Of a stretch of DNA of 25,975 bases, positions 1-7,885 are shown one piece after another (the first letter of the stretch is position 1; every line of letters starts with the position of its first letter). Source of the stretch: Apostichopus parvimensis (lineage: Eukaryota; Echinodermata; Holothuroidea; Aspidochirotida; Stichopodidae); contig KN885369.1 of assembly GCA_000934455.1 (NCBI GenBank), positions 1 to 25,975 on the forward strand. Reading direction: 5' to 3'. Under the pieces are notes generated by a model. That model was not told the DNA's origin and did not search any database. It worked only from the letters and a program-made list of their open reading frames with translations. Position numbers and translations under genes: made by a program.

Positions 1-71
1 ATTCATATCTGGTTGTATTGTGCAAGTCATATTTTTAACCTCACTTTGTAAATTGTTTGTATCCATTGAAG

Positions 72-129
72 ACACCACTTGACTGTCTGAACTCTATGGC
101 TAAGGTCTCATCCTGCAAGATAAATATCG
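72..129 (+). CDS. F8A1: HAP40 exon (first visible)
   Basis: Reads TPLDCLNSMAKVSSCKINI plus one base of a split Gly codon, before donor gtaagt at 130. It aligns without gaps to the vertebrate segment ending ...GEAASCQLLA just before DYTGAL. The acceptor is taken as the ag at 70-71. The frame stays open back to about 39, so the 5' edge is less certain than the 3' edge. Earlier exons are off the window. Confidence 0.8.
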
Positions 130-3100
130 GTAAGTTTTACATTGATGAACTTTTAGTTAGAGTTGGTTCCTTTCTTTCGACATGAAATAATTGTCAGACT
201 GGCTAAAGATACACCATAGACTCTGACTTTACTTGTGGATTGCTAGTCAGATATAAGAAAGGTAAGATAAAGACAGAGAAATATAATCTATTGATGGTAA
301 TTCACCAGAGAAATATAGTCCAGATGTAGATTGTAATGCACCAGAGAAATATGATCTGTTGATGGTAATGCACCGGAGAAATATAATATTTTGGTTGTAA
401 TCCACTAGAGAAATATAATATGTTTATTGTGAAGGCCATGTAAAATATAATCTGTCGATGGTAGTGCACCAGAGAAATATAGTCTGTTGATTGTAATGCC
501 CTACAGAAATATAATCTGTTGATTGTAATATACCAAAGAAATATAATATCTTGTTGTTTTCCACCAGAGAAATATAATATGTTGTTGTGTTCCACCAGAA
601 AGCATAAACTTCACCGGTTTGCACATTGTGTAAAGATAGGAGAAATGATGGGTTGGGTTTAAATGTGCAAAGAACTGCAACTTTGGAGCACTCAAATGAT
701 TATAACAACAAAAGGTTGTAGGTCTCTGTGTAGGTATAGAATGATAGATGATTAATTATACATAGATATGAAATGATTTGCCATGAATGGAGCAAAGTTT
801 AATTTTTTGTTTGTAGGATTATTATGCAGTATTAAAGCTATATGAAGAAGTGCCTGTTTTTAATTGGTGTCAAATCTAGTAGTTTAATGTGAAAGAGGAC
901 CTCCATAGTCTAAAGGTGAAATTAAAAAAGGAAAAAACTGGTTTATTGTATAATTACTGTCCTTGGTAGGTGATTATGATGGAGCTTTGACCACACTCAC
1001 TGAGATGGAATATCTGGTCAGAGAGAGAGGAACGAGGAATCACACAGGAAGGCCTCTAGGAGCATACTCAGACATCCTTGCCAGCTGTGAAATCAAGAGA
1101 ATTCTACTCTTGGTGTTGCTGCAGGTAGTTCAATTAATCATGTATACTACTTGCTTGATTTACTCTTGGTGTTTATAGTTGGTCTATCAATCCTTCAGTC
1201 ACAGGTGTGACTTTATACAGCTGCATGTTGCATGTGACTCTCCTGCCATGGTCATGTGGTGCTATGCAGTCTTGTGAAAGTAAAGAGATTAATATCCCCA
1301 TTAATATTCTAAAGTAACATTAGTTACTTTAAAATCCCTGATATTGAAGCATAGCAAAACATTCAAAGGTTTGCCAATGACAAAATAATCCAAAACGTTA
1401 ACTTTGTGGGACACAGAAATGTGATGTAATGGCTTGAAATATCAATAGATGTGTATAAACCACAACACGCACATATACATATCTATTAGTTAGATCGAGG
1501 AGTATCCAATTATGAGTGAATATGTTACATGGATTGGTCAGAAAACACAAAGTTACCACCCAACACAGCTCTAACAGGAATGCCATTTATAGAGTTTAGT
1601 AGACATACAAACAGAAATAATTTTGCTTCTTTTCAGACATCACTCTGTATTTAACATTCAAGTCTTTCTAGTTTCCTACAGTTTTAATTAACTTTTTTTC
1701 TTTACATTTTCCTCTTTGATAGGTTTCATTTGACATATAGAGTACATTAGGAAGGTTGTGAATTTGAGCTAAATTTTGTGTCAAGTGACATCAATCAATA
1801 ATCAATAATTAATTTTGTTGTTTTGGTGATCCTGTGTTTGGAAGGTTTTGACATGTTTTCTGCCTTCCCTTAGAACAAAACATTTTGAAAATAACAGATC
1901 ATATGTTATTTTCTTTTTTCATAGTCTCTTTTCAAATTTATACTCCTATGTGGCCAAGTAATATCAGATATAATGTATGTTCTGCTGGATAACATGACTT
2001 TGGCATGTCATTTACACCTAATCCCACAAGTACTGCCTCATCCACCATCCATCTTATCGCTTGCCTCTTTCCAGCCAACACCACAGAGGATCCGTCCAGA
2101 GCATGCCCAGACACTAGAGAGGTTCACATGGAATACTACTGCTGATGGCAACTCAAGTAAGAATGTTTTATGATTGGATCCAGCAATAACCTTATAGTAG
2201 TAAGTTTAAGAGAGATACTGCCTGCCACCTCCCCTTCCTCTCAATGTTAGGTTTGGTGATTGTAGCTTTCACATTGATTATGGTCAAGTTTTCATACTAT
2301 AATTTGATAGTTACTTAGTTCCCTTTTAAAGGGGTACCACCTGCCATCTCCCCCTCCTCCCAATGTTAGGTTTGCTGGTTGTAGCTTTCACATTGATTAT
2401 GGTCAAGTTTTCATACTATTTGATAGATATATAGTTCCCTTTGAGAGAGATCTATGCTGAGTATCATTACTGATAGAAAATAACTGGAGAACATATCCAG
2501 AAACTGTATTGCATGTGGTATCAGCTACAGGTCATAGCTTTACTAGGTTCTACTCTTCCCCATGATCATGTTTGTTAATAATGTTCTCTCAGGGGAGACA
2601 TGTAAGATTGTAACACTGCTCGTGGGAACTCAAGTAAAAAGGAGAAACATTGTTCTATTTTTGTGTATGAACTGTATTAGGTTAATACAGTAGCCTCAAT
2701 AGGGACTACCCATCCTCCCGTGTAGGTGTTAGGACTCATTGCTCACTGCTGGTCATATTTGAATGTGTTGTACATTTTTCAAATAGTAGATGATCAGTGG
2801 ATTTCTAGGTACAATGTAGCTGTCAGTTGTTAGGACTCATTGGTTAATACTGCTGGTCATATCTGGGTGTGCTTTAAATTTTTCAAGCAGTAGATAATTA
2901 GTAGATTTCTTAATACAATGTAGCTGCCAGTTCAAGAAATGTTACTTATCAGCTACAACCAAGACAATCTCAATAACTTACATAACAGTCATCCTAACTT
3001 GTACTTCTCTCTCCACTTTTACAGCGAATGTCAGTTTATCTGAAGAACTGTTTATCCTCTTACAGTCTGTCGTGGTACGTTTACTGTATAGTCATCTATA

Positions 3101-4066
3101 GTAATGACAGTTTGAGGTGACAGTTATTGCAGTCACCTTTAGGATCAAGTCCTATAAGATAGTGGTGAATTGGTGGGGCATGCCTCTCCTCACTAAAGCT
3201 AATTTCAGCCTGCTTTGTCATAGAGACATCTCGATATCCACCCCCCCCCCAAAAAAAAATTAATTAATCAACAGTAAATAACAAATGTGTGTTCTACACG
3301 ATGGGTACTTAAAATTCACAAGATTGATGACCACAAACTTGTAGTTATATTACTGTTTTTATTGAGACGGGGATAATAATTCCTTTATTCAATACCTTTT
3401 ACCTGACATAGCTGAAATGAATATTAAAGCAGTTTCAGTTTATTAAGAGATAGTAAAATTAGTGTTCTGTGGTTTGTTTTCTATTGTTTGTTTTTGTTGT
3501 TTCTTTTAGTTTGTTTGCTTTGATATCTCTACCCTTCTTTCTACAGATGGCTTGTCAATCAAAAGATGTGGAGGCTCTTCAGGCCCTACAAACAGACTTA
3601 TGGTTAGTATGTATATGATATGCTTTCCTACTTGGATTTGAAGCAAATTAAGTGGTATCATTAACAGATACTATGCTCATATTAGACATGAACATTCTAG
3701 TCATGATTATCTTACAAAAGTAAGTGGTAGGGAGGTGGGTCAGGGAGCAGTGGCCTGGGGTGGGTAAGAGAGCAGGGGAGGGAGTTGGTCAGGGAGCAGG
3801 GTAGGGAGTTGGTCAGGGAGCAGGGGAGGGGTGGTTCAGGGAGCAGGGGAGGGTCAGGGAGTAGGGGAGGGGGTGGGCTAGGGCATAGTAGCCAGTCTTG
3901 AAAGGTAATATCACCAATTAAAATGGGTACAGTACATTCTTTCATGCCCGGCTTATCTTATTACACTTACAGGAAACATTTTACCGCAGAACAGAACCAC
4001 CTACTCCATCTTGTGGTGGAGCAGATCACCAAGGCTGGGCCAGATGTCTCATCACGCTTGCATTAA
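72..4066 (+). CDS. F8A1: HAP40 (F8A) ortholog, C-terminal part, six exons
   Basis: HAP40 is a helical, TPR-like protein that binds and stabilises huntingtin in the cytoplasm. Joining 72-129, 970-1124, 2075-2156, 3025-3074, 3547-3602 and 3973-4066 keeps one frame across five GT...AG introns and gives about 164 residues to a TAA stop. The product follows the C-terminal half of vertebrate HAP40 as I recall it: DYDGAL (vertebrate DYTGAL), LGAYSDIL, RILLLVLLQ, PEHAQTLE, LSEELFILLQSVVMA and TAEQNHLLHLV. The vertebrate protein is about 370 residues, so roughly the first 200 lie left of the window. The proline-rich insert of the human protein is absent: RNHTGRPLGAYSD joins directly. The gene is convergent with the delphilin gene. 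The assignment rests on remembered family sequence, but the block-by-block match is strong. Confidence 0.92.
130..969 (+). other. HAP40 intron with minisatellite
   Basis: Intron of 840 bases, gtaagt...tag, splitting a Gly codon after its first base. It holds the minisatellite at 293-600. A second exon-like stretch at 817-866 was rejected because it would add a stop codon. Nothing else recognised. Confidence 0.8.
293..600 (+). repeat. ~33-bp degenerate minisatellite
   Basis: About nine or ten imperfect copies of a 30-36 base unit built around ccagagaaatataatctgtt followed by gatggtaatgca. Later copies drift to ttgttgtgttc spacers. The minus strand shows phantom open frames rich in YYISLV and QQIIFLW that are translations of the repeat, not proteins. 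It lies inside a HAP40 intron. Confidence 0.85.
970..1124 (+). CDS. F8A1: HAP40 exon, DYDGAL to LLLVLLQ block
   Basis: Acceptor ttggtag, donor cag|gtagtt. It completes the split Gly codon and encodes 51 residues starting DYDGALTTLTEMEYLVRERG, then LGAYSDILASCEIKRILLL, ending in Gln at a codon boundary. This is the most recognisable helical pair of HAP40. The linker between the two helices is much shorter than in the human protein. Confidence 0.92.
1125..2074 (+). other. HAP40 intron, no further feature
   Basis: 950-base AT-rich intron between codons. It contains a short perfect hairpin at 1311-1330 and otherwise nothing recognised on either strand. Confidence 0.75.
2075..2156 (+). CDS. F8A1: HAP40 exon with PEHAQTLE motif
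   Basis: Acceptor ctctttccag, donor a|gtaaga. Encodes PTPQRIRPEHAQTLERFTW and a short polar tail, ending one base into a codon. The PEHAQTLE string is the strongest family signature in this gene. An open frame starting at 1973 runs through the acceptor but has no family match upstream of 2075, so the exon start is placed at the splice site. Confidence 0.92.
2221..2443 (+). repeat. Tandem duplication, period ~119 bp
   Basis: The stretch starting cctgcca at 2221 recurs at 2340, sharing caatgttaggtttg, ttgtagctttcacattgatt, atggtcaagttttcatacta and tagttcccttt. The copies differ by substitutions and a few small indels, so the duplication is not very recent. Confidence 0.88.
2728..2932 (+). repeat. 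Tandem duplication, period ~101 bp
   Basis: Two adjoining units, 2728-2828 and 2829-2932, both beginning gttaggactcatt and both ending acaatgtagctg(t/c)cagtt. They share the internal blocks actgctggtcatat and agtagat. Confidence 0.88.
3025..3074 (+). CDS. F8A1: HAP40 exon, LSEELFILLQSVV
   Basis: Short exon, acceptor ttttacag, donor gtg|gtacgt. It completes a Thr codon and encodes NVSLSEELFILLQSVV, matching the vertebrate LPEELFLLLQSLV helix. It ends at a codon boundary. Confidence 0.92.
3075..3546 (+). other. HAP40 intron
   Basis: 472-base intron. It holds a mononucleotide pair, a C run then an A run at about 3241-3259, and a T-rich stretch before the acceptor. Nothing else recognised. Confidence 0.75.
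3547..3602 (+). CDS. F8A1: HAP40 exon, MACQSKDVEALQALQTDLW
   Basis: Acceptor tttctacag, donor tg|gttagt. Encodes MACQSKDVEALQALQTDL plus two bases of a Trp codon that the next exon completes. It matches the vertebrate helix preceding W-x-x-L-TAEQNHLL. Confidence 0.9.
3603..3972 (+). other. HAP40 last intron, largely a G-rich repeat
   Basis: 370-base intron, two bases into a Trp codon. Nearly half its length is the G-rich minisatellite at 3716-3888. Nothing else is seen apart from the splice sites. Confidence 0.8.
3716..3888 (+). repeat. G-rich minisatellite, G-quadruplex potential
   Basis: Imperfect units of about 22-27 bases built on ggtcagggagcaggggaggg. G runs of three to five bases separated by one to six bases recur throughout on the sense strand of HAP40, so both the DNA coding strand and the pre-mRNA have quadruplex potential. 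The minus-strand frame of repeated PCSLTNSL is an artefact of the repeat. Confidence 0.85.
3973..4066 (+). CDS. F8A1: HAP40 terminal coding exon
   Basis: Acceptor cacttacag. It completes the Trp codon and encodes KHFTAEQNHLLHLVVEQITK and ten further residues ending in His, then TAA. The TAEQNHLLHLV block matches the conserved HAP40 C terminus. The tail after it is a few residues longer than the human one. Confidence 0.93.
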
Positions 4067-5002
4067 CTGTGAACAGTTTAATTGAAAGGTTCACACATGT
4101 TCCAGTGCCATTCAGCATGGTATCAGCCTATAATGCATCTATAGCAAACAAAGGGACTCGCAGTTACCTTGGGTCAAGGTGCAATACTTTAGAAGGCTGA
4201 TCTAACAGATAGAGAGAGAGAGAGAGGTGGGATGGATGAGAGATCTAGCTTGCTGACATATTAGGTCTGAAATCCTTAACATAGCATATTGAATTACCCA
4301 AAGAGCATAATCGGGTCAAGCTTGCAAGTAAAGAAAATGGATTCATGCTGTTTCTAGTACTGCAAGTCTGGTGCCATAGACTGGTGCACCCTGAAATGTT
4401 GCCTAAAGACCTGATGGAAAGGTTGAAAGCTTAAGACGCAAAGTTCCAATGCTATCAGCTCTGCATATAAACACAATTTCTTTTTCACCGTTTCCATAGA
4501 TAATAGTTTAACCTTCCAGGGTTGACATAGAGTGTTGGAATATTTTCAGCTGATTATTTCTTTCAGTAACAACTGCTGGGAAGTTAATTAAGTAATACTT
4601 TAGACAGAACATGCCAGTTTTTGACAATGTGAAAAGAGATAACTTAAAGGTGGACATTAAGGCATTTGTTACAGTAGCTAGGGGCTTTTCTTATTATACC
4701 CATGTGATCTGTTATCTTACAAGGTGGGGGTGGGGGGGGTCAACGCTTAAGGAATTCCCTAAAAATATGAATAATCTCGATGCTATATGTGAATGTTATG
4801 GATTCCTTCAAAACTAGTTTGACCAGCCTTTAACTATATAATAGTAGACTTTAATATAGCTTTTTAAACTGGTTTTGGTTTAGGTGTGGGTTAAGGGGGG
4901 GGGGGTAGGGGAGGGGACCGTCAGTTCTATTTCTATGTAGAGTTTGTAATACCTATCTTGATTGTAAATCATATTCATCACATGTAATTGAGGAGTAAAG
5001 AT

Positions 5003-5008
5003 AATAAA
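5003..5008 (+). promoter_or_regulatory. Possible HAP40 poly(A) signal
   Basis: First AATAAA hexamer on the plus strand after the HAP40 stop that I found. Two more follow at 5108-5113 and 5121-5126. The 3' UTR would be about 0.95 kb. Position is the only evidence. Confidence 0.3.
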
Positions 5009-6797
5009 ATAATGAGAAACAATGAATCTATCAAGCAGCTTCCATAATGTATTTGTTCACAACCCTGTTATATAATGTACATAATCATTCATTTAACAAT
5101 ATTGACAAATAAAACACTGCAATAAATATACAAGATAATAAGCAATATAAATTGTCATGATATAACTGTGTAAAACCAGATATTTTAAAGAATTTTGAAG
5201 AGAAAGTTTGATGAAAAATACCTTTTTTTCTTTAGAATATCTTAAAGCTATATATTGTTTTAATGACACTAGATGGCATGTTGACTCTAAAAGGAATGTT
5301 GATAAGCACAAGATTTGAATGACTCACAAAAACAAGAAAACAAGACAGGCATTTCTGTGTACATGATGAAAAATAAGAGAAAATAGCAAGTTCCTATTAC
5401 ATAATGATAGAAATGTAACGATGTACAACCGTAAAATGAGAAAAGTATATTTAAGAACAATAGATTTTAAGCACTTGAAATCTGAACAAGAAAATTTGAA
5501 ACTTGGTACTGCAACGTAGCTATTCAGGCTTTAAATATATTGAGTTTACATTTGATATTTATGTCTTTGTAGGTATGTAATGTACATGTTGTTAATTTAA
5601 CACAAAATAATACTACAAATCTGGCACATCAAGATGGGGAAATACTAACAGATATCAACATTTACTAAACGGTTACAGAAAATACTTGTTGAATATCCCA
5701 CTTGTTTTGATCAGAAGCAATCTGATATCAATGTGAATATCAGCTTCAAGTCATTTATTTACGAACCAAATTTTGGTGAATAATATTGGATAGAGATTAG
5801 GATTGGCAATATAGGTCTACAGAAACTAATGAGGGGAACAAGAAGTTACATTTAAAGATGAAAAAACATTAACTTCACAGCTAAATGTTTTATGAATGCC
5901 ACTAACTATATATGACTCTAATAAATCTTTTAAATAAAGCTGTTTCATATAAGAGCACTTTATCATTAATTTTGATGAAACTTGGCACAATATGTATTAG
6001 AAAGAAGACACTGATTCATCAATAAACAAATCTACGATAACATCTTGGATAAATATATTTTTACTTAAACTGTAAAAGGCTATATATGTGTACAGCCATG
6101 TAGGTCTAGCCTTAGGAATGTTCATGAAAACAGATAATACCTTTTTCGAAATTACCTGGTAAGTTAAATCACATTTTGCTCAGGTGTTTTTTTTTTCTCC
6201 TACAGGCTGACTGTAACTGGCTGTTGTTAAAAGTGAATCAATCTACATTAAGTAAGGAAGCAGTCTTATATGCAGAGTAAAGAAATGGCTCTAACTTATA
6301 GTTTGATATATAATTCTATTAAAAGTCACAAAGATAATCGCCTGTTCTCCAACACAGTGGAAAATGTACAGAGGCACAGAATTGCAGTACAAATACTGCA
6401 CAATGAAATGCATTATGTACAGACACACAGATTTAATAGCAGTACAAGAATTCCACAAAATTACTTTAATAATGCATCATCTTTCACACTTTCACAGGCA
6501 AATAAGGGCCAAAAATGAGATCTAGGTTAAGTGTTAATTCTTATTAATATGTGAATATTCATAACACAATACACTAGTATCATACTGTAGGCAAATCACA
6601 GACTAACATATACATAAACAAAATATTGCAAGTCACCCTGACATGGGGACCGGAGAGGCCAACGCCCCCTAATTAATCATCAATGCACTGATTTGCATGC
6701 AGGCTATAGGCACTGCCGCCAGCAACAGTCTCCACACCACTGAACAGTGGACTAACTCCTGGCAGTCCCATTATCAAAACAGTGTGGTGGTCACTTT

Positions 6798-7095
6798 ATT
6801 TAGTATTATACTCTGGGTCCCTGTATTTAGCATTATACTTTAGGTTCCTGTATTAGGCATTATACTGTAGGTCCCTGTATCTAGTATTATACTATAGGTC
6901 CCTGTATTTAGCATTATATTATATGTCCCTGTATTTAGCATTATACTATAGGTCCCTGTATTTAGTATTATACTATTGGTCCCTGTATTTAGTATTATAC
7001 TATAGGTCCCTATATTTAGCATTATACTATAGGTCCCTATATTTAGCATTATACTATAGGTCCCTGTATTTAGTATGACACCGTCCCTGTATTTA
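6798..7095 (+). repeat. 27-bp minisatellite
   Basis: About eleven copies of a 27-base unit, ggtccctgtatttagcatta plus tactata, with scattered substitutions and a degraded last unit. Because 27 is a multiple of three, the minus strand stays open for 69 codons as a nine-residue repeat around NTGTYSIML. That frame has no start, splice or family support. The array lies downstream of the delphilin stop. Confidence 0.92.
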
Positions 7096-7454
7096 GCATT
7101 AATTTAGCATGTTAATTTAGAATGTGGATTGTAGATTCACAGAATAGGTGTACAGTAGCTTTGAAATAATTGAGAAAGGGTCACAATAATTCTACAATGA
7201 GTCTAGGAAAATTATTTCTGAAATAAAAATGTCAATTAAGAAGTACCCCACAATGAAAAAAAAAAATATCAAATTCCATTTGTATCCAAAAACGTAAAAA
7301 AAAAGGACATCTGAATATTTCTTGAACGTTACATCAGAGATGTTGCTTCCATACTTCCTATTCAATGTACATTATTTACACAATAAGAAAACAAAACAAA
7401 TCCATACTTGCATGCATTCTCAGCCTCTGAGTAGCCTTAACTTACACAACAGGG

Positions 7455-7516
7455 CATGCCTATCTATCAGCCTCTGTTAATCTATCAATCTCTGTTAATC
7501 TATCAATCTCTGTTGA
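7455..7516 (+). repeat. 21-bp tandem repeat, ~3 copies
   Basis: Three adjoining copies of a unit reading tctatcaatctctgttaat with minor changes. It lies in the probable delphilin 3' UTR or just beyond it. Confidence 0.8.
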
Positions 7517-7688
7517 TGGCTCGAGGAATTCTACAACTTTTGCCCTCATTTGTAATTCCGCTTACAGCCACAAACGGCTATTTTCGGGTCTCTGTTTCTT
7601 CATTTGATATCGAAAGAGAGACAACTGAATAGCAACCGTTTATAATGTTTGGTTACTTTCCACTTCAGGCAAGTCTCTTTTCAGTCAT

Positions 7689-7694
7689 TTTAAT
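7689..7694 (-). promoter_or_regulatory. Possible delphilin poly(A) signal (ATTAAA)
   Basis: On the minus strand this reads ATTAAA about 155 bases past the delphilin stop. It is the common variant of the poly(A) hexamer. The next canonical AATAAA on this strand is at 6795-6800, beyond the minisatellite. Choice between them is not possible from sequence. Confidence 0.3.
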
Positions 7695-7849
7695 GCAATT
7701 CAAATTATCCTTCCTTCAAATCCATCGATCAAACAAACTGCAAACCTTGCTCTGGTGACATCCCGGAGGAAGTAACTCCCTTCCGCTACTTGGTCTTTAC
7801 TTCCCTGTTCAGGTCAAGAGGACAACTACTCCATGTTTGTATTTTTTCT

Positions 7850-7885
7850 TTAAGGCATGCTCTTCAGGTTTTCATTATGTGCTTT
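7850..7885 (-). CDS. GRID2IP: Delphilin terminal coding exon
   Basis: Acceptor gatcaccaacag on the minus strand, in frame 0, then KAHNENLKSMP and TAA at 7852-7850. It continues the last FH2 helix (FTSKFC|KAHNENL) and gives a short tail. It is too small to stand out as an open frame and is called from phase, acceptor and fit to the helix. Reading through the upstream donor instead would give VSIQFAV and a stop. Confidence 0.82.
   Translation of the reverse strand, partial: KAHNENLKSMP

Larger units (their letters stand above)
2157..3024 (+). other. HAP40 intron with two local duplications
   Basis: 868-base intron, one base into a codon. It contains two independent, nearly adjacent tandem duplications (2221-2443 and 2728-2932). 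Nothing else recognised. Confidence 0.75.
4067..7849. other. 3' UTRs and intergenic space between convergent genes
   Basis: No exon is supported between the two stop codons. Contents are a (GA)n tract near 4209-4226, G-rich tracts near 4723-4740 and 4895-4918, a very AT-rich stretch about 4950-6600, a more GC-rich patch about 6640-6790, the 27-bp minisatellite at 6798-7095 and a 21-bp repeat at 7455-7516. The 3' UTR boundaries of the two genes cannot be fixed from sequence alone. Confidence 0.7.

Noticed and set aside
302..695. Three overlapping minus-strand open frames rich in YYISLV
   Set aside because: Translations of the ~33-bp minisatellite in different frames.
817..866. Exon-like stretch with acceptor tttgtag and a downstream gt in HAP40 intron 1
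   Set aside because: In the phase required between 129 and 970 it reads into TGA, and the exons on either side already join to match HAP40 without a gap.
3712..3945. Minus-strand frame with repeated PCSLTNSL
   Set aside because: Translation of the G-rich minisatellite.
6840..7049. Minus-strand nine-residue repeat protein (NTGTYSIML)
   Set aside because: The 27-bp repeat keeps the frame open by arithmetic; there is no start, splice or homolog support.
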